From: Thermoleophilaceae bacterium | GTDB taxonomy: Bacteria; Actinomycetota; Thermoleophilia; Solirubrobacterales; Thermoleophilaceae | DNA length: 41,783 bases | Assembly (NCBI GenBank): GCA_016929195.1 | Contig: JAFGJG010000042.1 | Span: 1-41,783, forward strand | Direction: 5' to 3' | Shown here: positions 33,626 to 41,783 of the stretch, piece after piece | Numbering within the stretch: the stretch's first letter is position 1 | Layout: the number at the start of each line of letters is the position of its first letter | The notes under the pieces: model-generated | Told to the model about the DNA's origin: nothing | What the model saw: only the letters and a program-made list of their open reading frames with translations | Database searches by the model: none | Made by a program: the position numbers and the translations under genes

Positions 33626-36538
33626 ATGCCCCTCCGGCTCGTCACGGGACCAGCGAACGCCGCGAAGGCCGGCGAGGTCCTCGGCGGCCTGCGCGCTCGC
33701 CTCGACGAGGACCCGGTACTGCTGGTCCCGTCGTTCCAGGACGTGGAGCACGCCCAGCGGGAGCTCGCCGAGCGCGGGGCCGTGTTCGGTGCGCGGGTAC
33801 TGCGCTTCGAGCGGCTCTACAAGCTGGTCGCCGACCGGGTCGGCTACCGGGAGCGCGTCGTGTCCGACGTGCAGCGTGACCTGCTGCTCGAGGCGGCCGT
33901 CGAGCGCGCCCGCCTCGAGGTGCTCGCCGAGTCGGCCGCGGGCGCCGGGTTCATCCGCGCCGCCGCCCGGCTGGTGTCCGAGCTGGGCGCCGCGCGCGTG
34001 GACCCCGGGCGGTTCACGCAGGCACTCCGCGCCTGGGCCGGCGACGGGCCCAGGCGCGCGTACGCCGAGGAGGTCGCGTCCGTCTACGGCGGCTACCGGC
34101 GCGCCCTCGACGAGGCGGGGCTCGTGGACTCGGAGCTGTTCGCCTGGAGGGCGCTCGACGCCCTGCGGCTCGACCCGGCGCGCTGGGACGGCGCCCCGGT
34201 CTACGTCTACGGCTTCGACGACTTCACGGTGCTCGAGCTCGACGCGCTCGAGACGATCGCGGTCCGCTGCGGCGCGCAGGTGGTCGTCTCGCTGCCGTTC
34301 GAGCCCGGGCGCGAGGCGTTCAGGGCCACCGCGGCCGTGCATGCGCGGCTCTCCGAGCTGGCGGACGAGCGGGTGGAGCTGGCGGCCGTGGACGAGCACT
34401 ACGACCCCGGCTCCCGAGCGGCGCTCCACCACGTGGAGCGGAACCTCTTCGAGACCGATCCCGGCGAGCCGGTGGAGGCGGGCGCCGCGATCGCCTTTCA
34501 CTCCGCCGGGGGTGCGCGCGCCGAGGTCGAGCTCGCGGCGGCGCGGGTGCTCGAGCTTCTGCGCGGCGGCACGGCGCCCGGCGACGTGGCGGTCGTGTTC
34601 CGCTCGCCGGCGTCGTGCTCGTCGCTGGTGGAGCAGGTCTTCGGCGCCTACGGAGTGCCCTACTCGCTCGACCGCTCGGTCCCGTTCGCCCACACCGGCC
34701 TCGGCCGCGGCGTCCTCGCCCTGATCCGCTGCGCGGCGGGGTCGGGCGGCGCCGACGACCTGCTGGCCTACCTGCGGACGCCCGGGCTGGTCCGCGAGCC
34801 CGCGCTCACCGACAGGCTCGAGGCGGAGCTGCGCCAGGAGGGCGCGCACGACGCCGAGCGCGCACGCGCGATCTGGGAGCGCGGCCACTGGGAGCTGAGC
34901 GACCTCGACCGGCTCCGCGACGCCCCGGACGTCGGCGCCTACCTGACCGAGCTCCGGTCCATCCTCGCGCGCCTCTTCGCCGGCCCCTACAAGCGCCGTG
35001 CCGCCGTCCTGAAGGGCCCGGAGCTCGACGACCCGCGGGTGTTCGCGACGGGCCGCGACGCCCTCGAGGAGCTCACGGCGCTGGCCGAGGCGGGCGCGCC
35101 GGTGGACCGCGGGCGCGTCGAGCGCGTGCTCGCGGCGCTCGAGGTCCACGTGGGGGACAACCCGCAGCCCGACCGCGTGCATGTCGCGCGCCCCGAGGAG
35201 ATTCGCGCGCGGCGGTTCGAGGCGGTCCTGCTGCTCGGCCTCCAGGAGGGCGAGTTCCCGGGTGGCGCGCGCCCCGAGCCGTTCCTGCCCGACGACGTCC
35301 GCCGCGACGTGGCATCCGCGAGCGGGCTCGTCCTGCCGCTGCGCGAGGACCGGATCGACCGCGAGCGCTACCTCTTCTACGTCTGCGCGTCCCGGGCCGA
35401 GCGGCTGCTCGTGCTGAGCTCGCGAACGAGCGACGAGGAGGGAACGCCGGAGGCGCGCTCGTTCTTCGTCGAGGACGTGCACGGCCTGCTGGCCGGCGAG
35501 CCGGGCGTCCGCGAGCGCTCGCTCGGCGAGGTCACGTGGGCACCGGACGACGCCCCGACCGCCGCCGAGTGGGACCGCGCCCTGGCGGCGCGCGGGCCCA
35601 AGCGCGCCGAGCGGCTGCCCGGTCAGCTCGAGGCGGCGCCGCTGCTCGCCTACCTCGGCGAGCGGGGCGCGATCTCGGCGAGCTGGATCGAGCGCTTCGC
35701 GGACTGCCCGGTCAAGTGGCTGGTGGAGAGCGTGCTCCGGCCGGACGCGCTGGAGCCCGACCCCGAGCAGCTGGTGCGCGGCCAGCTCGCGCACGAGGTC
35801 CTCGAGCACACCTTCAGGCGGGTGGCCGAGGAGACCGGGTCGCGGGCGGTCACGCCCGCGAACCTCGAGCGGGCGGAGCGGATCCTGCTCGAGGAGCTCG
35901 AGGCGCGCGCGTCGAGCTACCGCATCTCTCCCAGCCAGACGCGCGTGCGGGCGGCGGCGCGCAGGCTCGAGTTCGACCTGCTCCGCCACCTCTCGCGCGA
36001 GGCGGAGCGGGACGGCTCGTTCGAGCCGCACAGCCTGGAGCTGCGCTTCGGCGACGGCGAGGGGGACGAGTACCCGCCGGTGGAGATCGAGGAAGGCCTG
36101 ATGGTCAGCGGCCGGATCGACCGCGTGGACACCTCGAACGGGCAGGCGCTCGTGATCGACTACAAGAGCGGCAAGAACGTCGAGAGCTACAAGGTCGCGA
36201 GCTGGGAGTCGGAGAACCGCTTCCAGGCGGCCCTGTACATGCTCGCCGTCGAACGGCTGCTCGGGAAGCGGGCCGTGGGCGGCGTCTACGTGGCGCTCGG
36301 AGCGAAGGATCCGCGCCCGCGCGGGATGCTCGCCAAGGAGGCGGACGGGCTCGGGTCCGGCTGGGTGGGCACCGACCTCGTGGCCGAGCCGGAGTTCGAG
36401 GAGAAGCTCGCCTGGGCCCGGGATCGCATCCGCGAGACCGTGGCCGCGATCCGCGCCGGCGAGCTCGAGTGCAAGCCGGACTCCTGCGCGTACCGCGGCG
36501 GCTGCTCGTACCCGTCGCTGTGCCGGTGCGAGCGATGA
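33626..36538 (+). CDS. addB: AddB-like helicase-nuclease subunit
   Basis: The 970-residue product has an inactivated helicase N-terminus (GPANAAKAG in place of a Walker A), a long helicase-like body and a C-terminal PD-(D/E)xK nuclease: WIERFADCPVKW with Cys694, SGRIDRVD and VIDYKSGK. Five Cys (949, 954, 960, 966, 968) close the chain and with Cys694 can hold a 4Fe-4S cluster, as in B. subtilis AddB. With AddA it processes double-strand breaks for recombination. ATG 33626 has TAGTCC seven bases upstream. Its TGA overlaps the addA ATG as ATGA. Confidence 0.91.
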   Translation: MPLRLVTGPANAAKAGEVLGGLRARLDEDPVLLVPSFQDVEHAQRELAERGAVFGARVLRFERLYKLVADRVGYRERVVSDVQRDLLLEAAVERARLEVLAESAAGAGFIRAAARLVSELGAARVDPGRFTQALRAWAGDGPRRAYAEEVASVYGGYRRALDEAGLVDSELFAWRALDALRLDPARWDGAPVYVYGFDDFTVLELDALETIAVRCGAQVVVSLPFEPGREAFRATAAVHARLSELADERVELAAVDEHYDPGSRAALHHVERNLFETDPGEPVEAGAAIAFHSAGGARAEVELAAARVLELLRGGTAPGDVAVVFRSPASCSSLVEQVFGAYGVPYSLDRSVPFAHTGLGRGVLALIRCAAGSGGADDLLAYLRTPGLVREPALTDRLEAELRQEGAHDAERARAIWERGHWELSDLDRLRDAPDVGAYLTELRSILARLFAGPYKRRAAVLKGPELDDPRVFATGRDALEELTALAEAGAPVDRGRVERVLAALEVHVGDNPQPDRVHVARPEEIRARRFEAVLLLGLQEGEFPGGARPEPFLPDDVRRDVASASGLVLPLREDRIDRERYLFYVCASRAERLLVLSSRTSDEEGTPEARSFFVEDVHGLLAGEPGVRERSLGEVTWAPDDAPTAAEWDRALAARGPKRAERLPGQLEAAPLLAYLGERGAISASWIERFADCPVKWLVESVLRPDALEPDPEQLVRGQLAHEVLEHTFRRVAEETGSRAVTPANLERAERILLEELEARASSYRISPSQTRVRAAARRLEFDLLRHLSREAERDGSFEPHSLELRFGDGEGDEYPPVEIEEGLMVSGRIDRVDTSNGQALVIDYKSGKNVESYKVASWESENRFQAALYMLAVERLLGKRAVGGVYVALGAKDPRPRGMLAKEADGLGSGWVGTDLVAEPEFEEKLAWARDRIRETVAAIRAGELECKPDSCAYRGGCSYPSLCRCER

Positions 36539-39500
36539 CCCTCACGCCGGAGCAGCGGGAGGCGGTCGACCGGCGCGACGGCTCGCTCCTGGTCCGAGCA
36601 GGGGCGGGGACGGGGAAGACGACCGTGCTGGTGGAGCGCTTCGTGCGCTCGGTCATGGACGACGGCCTTGCCGTGGACGCCATCCTCGCGATCACGTTCA
36701 CCGAGAAGGCGGCCGCCGAGATGCGCGAGCGCGTCCGCCGCCGCTTCCTCGAGCTTGGCCGCCGCGAGGACGCCCGCGCGGCCGAGAGCGCCTCGATCTC
36801 CACCATCCACGGCTTCTGCGCGCGCGTGCTCCGGACCCATGCGCTCGCCGCGGGCATCGACCCGGAGTACCACGTCCTCGACGGCCTCGAGTCCGAGCGG
36901 CTCGCCCTCGACGCCTTCGAGGCGTCGCTCCAGGACTTCCTGCCCGACCCGGGCGACCCCGAGGCGGGGAGCCGGCTCGAGCTGATGGCCTCCTACACCC
37001 TCGACGGCCTGCGCGACATGGTGCGGACCGCCTACTCGCACCTGCGGAGCCAGGGCCGGCGCCGGCCGGCGCTGCCGGCCGTCGATCCGCCCACCCCGGC
37101 GGGCGAGGCGGGCCGTCTCGAGGCGGCCGCACGCGCCGCCGCGGCCGAGCTCGGGGTCGCGGGCGGGGCCGCGGCGGCCACCGCGCACGCCAAGGTCGAG
37201 CGGTGCATCGCCCTGATCGACCGGCTCGGCGAAGGCGAGCTGGCCGGGCCGGCGGCCATCGACGAGCTCGGGCTCGGCGCCGCCAGGGCGAAGGTGCTGA
37301 ACACGCCGGCCTGCGAGGAGTACCGCGAGGCCCACGACGCCTACCGCAGGCTCTGCATAGACGCGGAGCACGCGCGGAGCCATGCGCTCCTGCGCGCGCT
37401 GCTCGAGCTCTACGGCGACCGCTACGAGCGGCTCAAGCGGGAACGGTCGGGGCTCGACTTCGAGGACCTGGAGCTGCTCACGCGCGACCTGCTCGACCGC
37501 GACGACGGGCTCCGCGACCAGCTGCGCGAGCGCTACGCGCACGTCATGGTCGACGAGTTCCAGGACGTGAACCCGCTCCAGAGCGAGCTGCTCGGGCTCG
37601 TGTCGAACGGCAACCTGTTCCGAGTCGGGGACGAGAACCAGTCGATCTACGGCTTCCGGCACGCCGACGTCGGCGTGTTCCGCCGGCACCGGGAGGAGGC
37701 GGCCGCCGAGGGCCGCGCGCTCGGCGTGACCGTGAACTTCCGCTCGCGCGGCGAGCTGATCGACGCCGTGGCGCTCGCCTTCGAGCGTCTCTGGGGCGAG
37801 GACTACGAGCCGCTGCGCGAGGCCCCGGGGTCCAGGGAGCCGGCGGCCGCCGGCCCGCTGGTGGACCTGCTGGTGGTGGACGGGCACAAGGGCCGCTGGG
37901 ACGAGGCGCTGCCGCCCGAGGACGGCGCGCTCGGCACGGCGATGGCCGGCATCCCGCCCTGGCGAGCGCTCGAGGCCCGCCTGCTCGCGAAGCGGATCGA
38001 CGAGCTCACCCGCCACGGGCCATACGAGTACCGCGACGTCGTCGTGCTCCTCCGCGCGACCACGAGCATGTCCGTGTACGAGCGGGCGCTGGTGGAGCGC
38101 GGCATCCCCACGCACGTGGTCGGGGGGCGCGGCTACTGGAGCCAGCAGCAGGTCTCGGACCTGCGGCACTGGCTGACGGCGCTCGCGAACCCGCTCGACG
38201 AGCTGGCGCTCTACTCCGTGCTCGCCTCGCCGCTGGCCGGGCTGTCGCTCGACTCCGTGGGCCTGCTCGCCCTCGAGGCGCGCCGCGGGCGCAAGGACCC
38301 GATGCGGGCGCTGCGCGAGGGCGTGGCCGGGACCGACGGGCTAGCGGAGCTGCTCCCGGCGGCGGACCTCGGACGCGCGCGGACGTTTCTCGAGCGCTTC
38401 GACGAGGAGCGCGCGGCGGCACCGCGCGTGGCGCTCGAGACGCTCATCGACCGTGCGGTCACGAGGACCGGGTACGACCGCCACCTGCTGTCCCTGCCCG
38501 CGGGCGAGCGGCGGATGGCGAACGTCCGGAAGCTGATGCGGATGGCGCGCGAGTACGAGGCCGACGAGGGCCGCGACCTGCGCGGGTTCATCGACGCGGT
38601 CGCCGAGCGCGACGTGCTCCAGGAGCGCGAGGGCGAGGCGCCGCTCGAGGCGGAGACGCTCGACGCCGTGCGGCTCATGACCATCCACCGCGCGAAGGGG
38701 CTCGAGTTCCCCGTCGTCGCCGTCGGCGACCTCGGCAAGGTCGGTCGGGAGGACGACGGCCGGCTGCGCATCTCACCCGACGGCACGACCGGCATGCGGC
38801 TGGCCTCGATGGGCGGCGGGGCCGTCAGCTCGAGCGACCTCGACCGGATCAAGGCCGAGCAGAAGGTCACGGCCGAGGAGGAGGAGCAGCGGATCTTCTA
38901 CGTCGCGGCCACGCGCGCGGAGCGGCATCTGATCCTCAGCGGGGCGACCGACCTCGAGAAGCTGCCGGAGCCGTCCGACCTGTGCGAGCCGATGCGCTGG
39001 GTCTGGCGGTCGTTCTGCGCGGGCCTCCCGGCCGACGGCGCGTCGGGCGAATGCGCCGACGAGCGCGACGGGCGCCCGATCCGGGTCGCGTGGCGGCGGC
39101 TCACGCCCGACACCCTCCCGGCGCTGCTCGGGCCGGAGGACCTGGCGCCCGCGGCGCCGCCCGCGGCCGAGCCGGGGGGCGGGGGGCAGCAGGCGGAGCT
39201 CGAGCTGGCCGCGGTGCCGGCGCCGCGCGCGCTGCCCGTCAGCCGGCTGAGCTACTCCGGCCTCGAGGCCTACCGGCGCTGCTCCTACCGCTTCTACCTG
39301 GAGCGCTCGCTGAGGCTGCGCCCCGTGGACCCGCCGGTGGGGAAGCAGCGCTCGCCCGCACCGGGCCTCACGCCGCTGCTGCGCGGGAGCCTCGTGCACC
39401 TGATGCTCGAGGAGCTCGACTTCGAGCGCCCGCGCGCGCCGGAGGCCGAGGCCGTGGCCGCGCTGATCGAGCAGCACGGCGTGGCGGCGCGGGAGCGCGA

Positions 39501-40098
39501 CGTCGAGGACCTCGTGGCGATGGTCGAGCGCTTCGCCGGCTCCGGCCTGCGCGCCCGGATCGCCGCGGCGCGCCGCGTGCGCACCGAGCTGCCGTTCGCG
39601 TTCACGCTCGAGCCGCCCGGCGCCGGCGGCCGCACGCTCGTCGTCAACGGCGTGGTCGACGTCCACGCGACCGAGCCGGACGGCGTGCTCGTGGTGGACT
39701 ACAAGAGCGACCCGCTCGACGGCCGTGACCCGGAGGAGCTGTGCGCCGGGGCGTACGCCACGCAGCGCCTCGTCTACGGCCTCGCCGCGCTGCGCTCCGG
39801 AGCCGCCAGGGTGGTCGTGGCGCACTGCTTCCTCGAGCGGCCCGGCGATCCCGCCGTCGTCGAGTACGAGGCCGCGCGGGCCCACGAGCTCGAGCGCGAG
39901 CTGCTCGAGGTGGCGCGCGGAGTCGTGGAGGCGCGCTTCGAGCCCACCGCCGATCCCCATCGCGAGCTCTGCGCCGACTGCCCCGGCAGGGCGGCGCTCT
40001 GCAGCTGGGGACCCGAGAAAACGCTCGCCGAACCCGATTCCGTCAGGGGCTCGGCCTATCTTGCGACTGGTCCCGGAACGCGAATCGAAGGGGAGTAA
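36535..40098 (+). CDS. addA: AddA-like UvrD-family helicase-nuclease
   Basis: The 1,187-residue product is a superfamily 1A helicase: Q-motif LTPEQREAV, Walker A GAGTGKTT (near residue 22), TFTEKAAAEM, STIHGFCARVL, Walker B VDEFQDVN, GDENQSIYGFR, LMTIHRAKGLEFPVV and VAATRAERHL. A RecB-type nuclease (VVDYKS) closes the chain. Unlike classical AddA, it also carries a Cys quartet resembling an Fe-S site: Cys916 and C1146-x2-C1149-x6-C1156. It loads at DNA ends and unwinds 3'-5', while both nuclease domains cut. Translation is coupled to addB by ATGA. The last codons contain the ribosome-binding site of the next gene. Confidence 0.93.
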   Translation: MTLTPEQREAVDRRDGSLLVRAGAGTGKTTVLVERFVRSVMDDGLAVDAILAITFTEKAAAEMRERVRRRFLELGRREDARAAESASISTIHGFCARVLRTHALAAGIDPEYHVLDGLESERLALDAFEASLQDFLPDPGDPEAGSRLELMASYTLDGLRDMVRTAYSHLRSQGRRRPALPAVDPPTPAGEAGRLEAAARAAAAELGVAGGAAAATAHAKVERCIALIDRLGEGELAGPAAIDELGLGAARAKVLNTPACEEYREAHDAYRRLCIDAEHARSHALLRALLELYGDRYERLKRERSGLDFEDLELLTRDLLDRDDGLRDQLRERYAHVMVDEFQDVNPLQSELLGLVSNGNLFRVGDENQSIYGFRHADVGVFRRHREEAAAEGRALGVTVNFRSRGELIDAVALAFERLWGEDYEPLREAPGSREPAAAGPLVDLLVVDGHKGRWDEALPPEDGALGTAMAGIPPWRALEARLLAKRIDELTRHGPYEYRDVVVLLRATTSMSVYERALVERGIPTHVVGGRGYWSQQQVSDLRHWLTALANPLDELALYSVLASPLAGLSLDSVGLLALEARRGRKDPMRALREGVAGTDGLAELLPAADLGRARTFLERFDEERAAAPRVALETLIDRAVTRTGYDRHLLSLPAGERRMANVRKLMRMAREYEADEGRDLRGFIDAVAERDVLQEREGEAPLEAETLDAVRLMTIHRAKGLEFPVVAVGDLGKVGREDDGRLRISPDGTTGMRLASMGGGAVSSSDLDRIKAEQKVTAEEEEQRIFYVAATRAERHLILSGATDLEKLPEPSDLCEPMRWVWRSFCAGLPADGASGECADERDGRPIRVAWRRLTPDTLPALLGPEDLAPAAPPAAEPGGGGQQAELELAAVPAPRALPVSRLSYSGLEAYRRCSYRFYLERSLRLRPVDPPVGKQRSPAPGLTPLLRGSLVHLMLEELDFERPRAPEAEAVAALIEQHGVAARERDVEDLVAMVERFAGSGLRARIAAARRVRTELPFAFTLEPPGAGGRTLVVNGVVDVHATEPDGVLVVDYKSDPLDGRDPEELCAGAYATQRLVYGLAALRSGAARVVVAHCFLERPGDPAVVEYEAARAHELERELLEVARGVVEARFEPTADPHRELCADCPGRAALCSWGPEKTLAEPDSVRGSAYLATGPGTRIEGE
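40057..40062 (+). promoter_or_regulatory. -10-like element inside the addA 3' end
   Basis: TATCTT lies 42 bases before ATG 40105. The predicted leader carries AAGGGGAG (40088-40095), nine bases from that start. The -35 is weak. Confidence 0.35.
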
Positions 40099-40104
40099 GG
40101 GCAG

Positions 40105-40560
40105 ATGCCTCTCTGCTTCATCGAGCCGCAGGAAGCGATAAGAGTCGTGGCCGAGAGCATCGGCCGCGAAGCACGCAGGCAGCTTCTCGGCGAAGTCGTA
40201 CGCGCCTGGGTCGACGAGATCCCGGACGACGAGCTCGCGGTGCACTACGCGAAGGCCGTCGAGGAGCTGGACGACGACGACCTGTCGATGCTCGCGGCAT
40301 GGCACGCCTCGCTCGAGGTCGGCCACCCGATCGCCAACAAGGAGTTCCTCCTCGGCGCCTTCATGCACCTAGGGGACCACCGGCGCGAGGCGCTCCGGAT
40401 CGCCGCGGGCTTCAAGGGCGACGACGCGTTCGAGGCGGGCGTGAGCGAGGAGCAGGCGCTCGACACCGTGCTCCCGTGGCTGTCGCCGGAGCGGCTGCTC
40501 CAGCTGGCCGCGGAAGCGCTGGACCTGTACTGCTGGGACCGCCTCGGCTCCGACAACTAG
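40105..40560 (+). CDS. Acidic helical protein of unknown function
   Basis: The 151-residue product is acidic and probably all-helical, with segments such as AIRVVAESIGREARRQLLGEVV, EIPDDELAVHYAKAVEELDD, MLAAWHASLEVGH and RLLQLAAEALDLYCW. No membrane segment, signal peptide or known motif is seen. ATG 40105 has a good Shine-Dalgarno (AAGGGGAG, 40088-40095) placed inside the last addA codons, and a possible own promoter. It sits downstream of the addAB pair, but I have no evidence of a functional link. Confidence 0.8.
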   Translation: MPLCFIEPQEAIRVVAESIGREARRQLLGEVVRAWVDEIPDDELAVHYAKAVEELDDDDLSMLAAWHASLEVGHPIANKEFLLGAFMHLGDHRREALRIAAGFKGDDAFEAGVSEEQALDTVLPWLSPERLLQLAAEALDLYCWDRLGSDN

Positions 40561-41027
40561 CGGTCCTCGCGCTCGCGCTCGTCGCCGGCTGCGGTGGCGG
40601 CGAGCCCGGCGAGCCCGGCGAGCGGACCGTCGCGACCGTCACACGCGTCTCCGACGGCGACACCATCCGCCTCTCGGGGCTCGGGCGGGTCCGGCTGATC
40701 GGGATCGACACCCCCGAGGTATTCGGGCGGCAGGAGTGCTTCGGGCGGCAGGCGAGCGGGTTCGTCAAGCGGCTGCTTCCGCCCGGCACCCGCGTGCGCT
40801 ACCGGCTCGGCACCGAGAGCCGCGACCGCTACGGCCGGGCGCTCGCATACGTGTGGCTGGCGGACGGGCGCTCCCTGAACCTCCTGCTCGTGGAGCGCGG
40901 CTTCGCCCAGCCGCTGACGATCCCGCCGAACGCGGACCTCGCCGAGCGGATCGGCGCCGCCGCCCGGGCGGCCCGTGAGGCCGGGCGCGGGCTCTGGGGC
41001 AGGCCGGGCTGCGCGGACGGCGGGTAG
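40476..41027 (+). CDS. Thermonuclease-family (SNase-like) secreted lipoprotein
   Basis: The staphylococcal-nuclease domain is clear: TVTRVSDGDTIRLSGLGRVRLIGIDTPE carries the catalytic Arg and the Asp-Thr-x-Glu residues, and ESRDRYGRALAYVWL carries the second catalytic Arg. It is a calcium-dependent phosphodiesterase fold. Upstream, LAVLALALVAGCGGG is a perfect lipoprotein signal with lipobox VAGC. GTG 40476, given here, is the nearest canonical in-frame start, but it adds a 24-residue non-signal stretch and an 85-base overlap with the preceding gene. The biologically sensible start lies near 40530-40548, where only CTG (40530, 40533) or CTC codons exist. The stop TAG 41025 doubles as the -10 of the next gene. 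Confidence 0.88.
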   Translation: MAVAGAAAPAGRGSAGPVLLGPPRLRQLAVLALALVAGCGGGEPGEPGERTVATVTRVSDGDTIRLSGLGRVRLIGIDTPEVFGRQECFGRQASGFVKRLLPPGTRVRYRLGTESRDRYGRALAYVWLADGRSLNLLLVERGFAQPLTIPPNADLAERIGAAARAAREAGRGLWGRPGCADGG

Positions 41028-41030
41028 GGT
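41025..41030 (+). promoter_or_regulatory. -10 element of the hydrolase gene, containing the preceding stop codon
   Basis: TAGGGT: its first three bases are the thermonuclease stop codon, and it ends six bases before GTG 41037. Confidence 0.5.
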
Positions 41031-41036
41031 CGTCCG

Positions 41037-41783
41037 GTGCCGTCCCCGATCCTGATGCTGCACGGCGCCGGCTCGGCGCGCTGGGCGTTCGACCTCCTGA
41101 CGCCCCACCTGGACGACCGCTTCGCGGTCCATGCCGTCGACCGCCGCGGCCGCGGCGACGCGCCGGACGGGGACGGGCCGTACGCGATCGAGCTGGAGGT
41201 CGAGGACGTGCTCGCACACCTCAGCGAGCTCGGTCCCGGTGCGACGCTCTTCGGCCACTCCTACGGGGCGCTGGTGGCCGCCGCCGCGGCGCCGCGCGCG
41301 GAGGGGCTCGAGCGGCTCGCGCTCTACGAGCCGCCGATGGGCGGCGTGCTCGCCTCGAACGAGTGGCGGGAGCGCTTCAGCGCCCGCATCGCGACGGGCG
41401 ACCGGGACCGCGCCGTGACCGACTTCCTGGCGGACATCGGCGGCTACTCCCAGAATGAGATCGACGCGATGCGCGGCACCCCGGTCTGGGACGCGCGGCT
41501 CGAGATCGCGCCGACGGTCATCCGCGAGCTCGAGGCCGAGTCCCGGTACGAGCTGCCGGCGGAGGCGCTCGCGACGCTCGACATCCCGGTGCTGATGCTG
41601 GTCGGCTCGGAGAGCCCGGGCTGGGCGCGCCGCTCGACCGCCGCCTACGCCGCGGCGATGCCGGGCGCCGAGGTGGTCACGCTGGAGGGGCAGGGACACG
41701 GCGCCACGTCGGGCGCCGCGGAGCTCGTGGCCGCCGAGCTCCTGCGGTTCAGCGGGCCGGCACCTGCTCGTTCTGGCGGATGA
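41037..41783 (+). CDS. Alpha/beta-hydrolase
   Basis: The 248-residue product has the oxyanion HGAGS at residues 9-13, nucleophile Ser75 in GHSYGA, a probable acid in the VLMLVGSESPGW region and the catalytic His in EGQGHGA. Length and order fit a compact alpha/beta-hydrolase without a large lid. Substrates may be esters, lactones or similar; the sequence does not say. GTG 41037 has TAGGGT six bases upstream and no Shine-Dalgarno. The gene ends with TGA on the last bases of the window and is complete. Confidence 0.9.
   Translation: MPSPILMLHGAGSARWAFDLLTPHLDDRFAVHAVDRRGRGDAPDGDGPYAIELEVEDVLAHLSELGPGATLFGHSYGALVAAAAAPRAEGLERLALYEPPMGGVLASNEWRERFSARIATGDRDRAVTDFLADIGGYSQNEIDAMRGTPVWDARLEIAPTVIRELEAESRYELPAEALATLDIPVLMLVGSESPGWARRSTAAYAAAMPGAEVVTLEGQGHGATSGAAELVAAELLRFSGPAPARSGG

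Noticed and set aside
33572-36031. An 819-codon open frame antisense to addB
   Set aside because: It lies wholly opposite a gene with clear nuclease and Fe-S motifs. Its translation is Arg/Ala/Glu/Val-skewed with no motif, as expected for antisense frames in GC-rich DNA.
40557-41699. A 380-codon minus-strand frame at the right end
   Set aside because: It is antisense to the thermonuclease and hydrolase genes, both of which carry catalytic motifs. Its apparent CTAG overlap with the gene at 40105 was therefore not counted.
1-41783. CRISPR arrays, tRNA or rRNA genes, insertion sequences, phage genes
   Set aside because: I saw no regularly spaced repeats, no tRNA-like T-arm sequence, no transposase motifs or terminal repeats, and no integrase. 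Composition is even across the window.

Overview
This window is about 41.8 kb of very GC-rich bacterial DNA, densely coding on both strands, with no gap above about 135 bases. GTG starts are frequent and many genes lack a Shine-Dalgarno sequence. The gene families (MarP-like protease, AddAB-type RecB nucleases, actinobacterial-style secreted proteins, an ECF sigma factor paired with a membrane beta-propeller) suggest an actinobacterium, perhaps a soil Thermoleophilia/Solirubrobacterales member; that placement is inference. I see no tRNA, rRNA, insertion sequence, prophage or CRISPR array.

Layout. 1-1657 (minus): an amidase running off the left edge and an orphan ParA-type ATPase. 1794-8261 (plus): glutamate synthase large and small subunits (gltB-gltD) and a SnoaL-like protein. 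The gltB leader can fold into two mutually exclusive hairpins, one of which hides the ribosome-binding site. 8258-12925: an NADP(H)-type MDR oxidoreductase, a secreted TolB-like propeller, a TetR regulator, a secreted esterase, and a 69-base dead copy of the oxidoreductase gene start. 12926-18949: secreted or unknown proteins, an ECF sigma factor overlapping a membrane-anchored propeller, a convergent secreted propeller, a zinc-ribbon/FHA protein and a small zinc-ribbon protein.

18971-25301 is envelope-oriented: SRPBCC protein, lipoprotein, class B penicillin-binding protein, MarP-like serine protease, lysyl-oxidase-like secreted protein and a FAD amine-oxidase-type enzyme. 25332-27623 encodes topoisomerase III. 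27628-30946 is a possible steroid or bile-acid-like locus: BASS transporter, TetR regulator and KSTD-like FAD dehydrogenase, with a palindromic operator between the divergent genes. 30950-33596 holds a metallophosphoesterase, a zinc-motif protein and a short-chain dehydrogenase. 33626-40098 is an addB-addA repair pair. The right end holds an unknown acidic protein, a lipoprotein-like thermonuclease and an alpha/beta hydrolase ending exactly at the window edge.

Three themes stand out. First, at least 16 genes have a TAnnnT-like -10 element ending only 6-11 bases before the start codon, implying widespread leaderless or near-leaderless mRNAs. Second, at least two genes, and perhaps four, appear to start at CTG. 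Third, three convergent gene pairs end in one shared CTAG, so each gene's TAG stop overlaps the other's on the opposite strand. All functions are assigned from recognisable motifs in the translations; no database search was possible.
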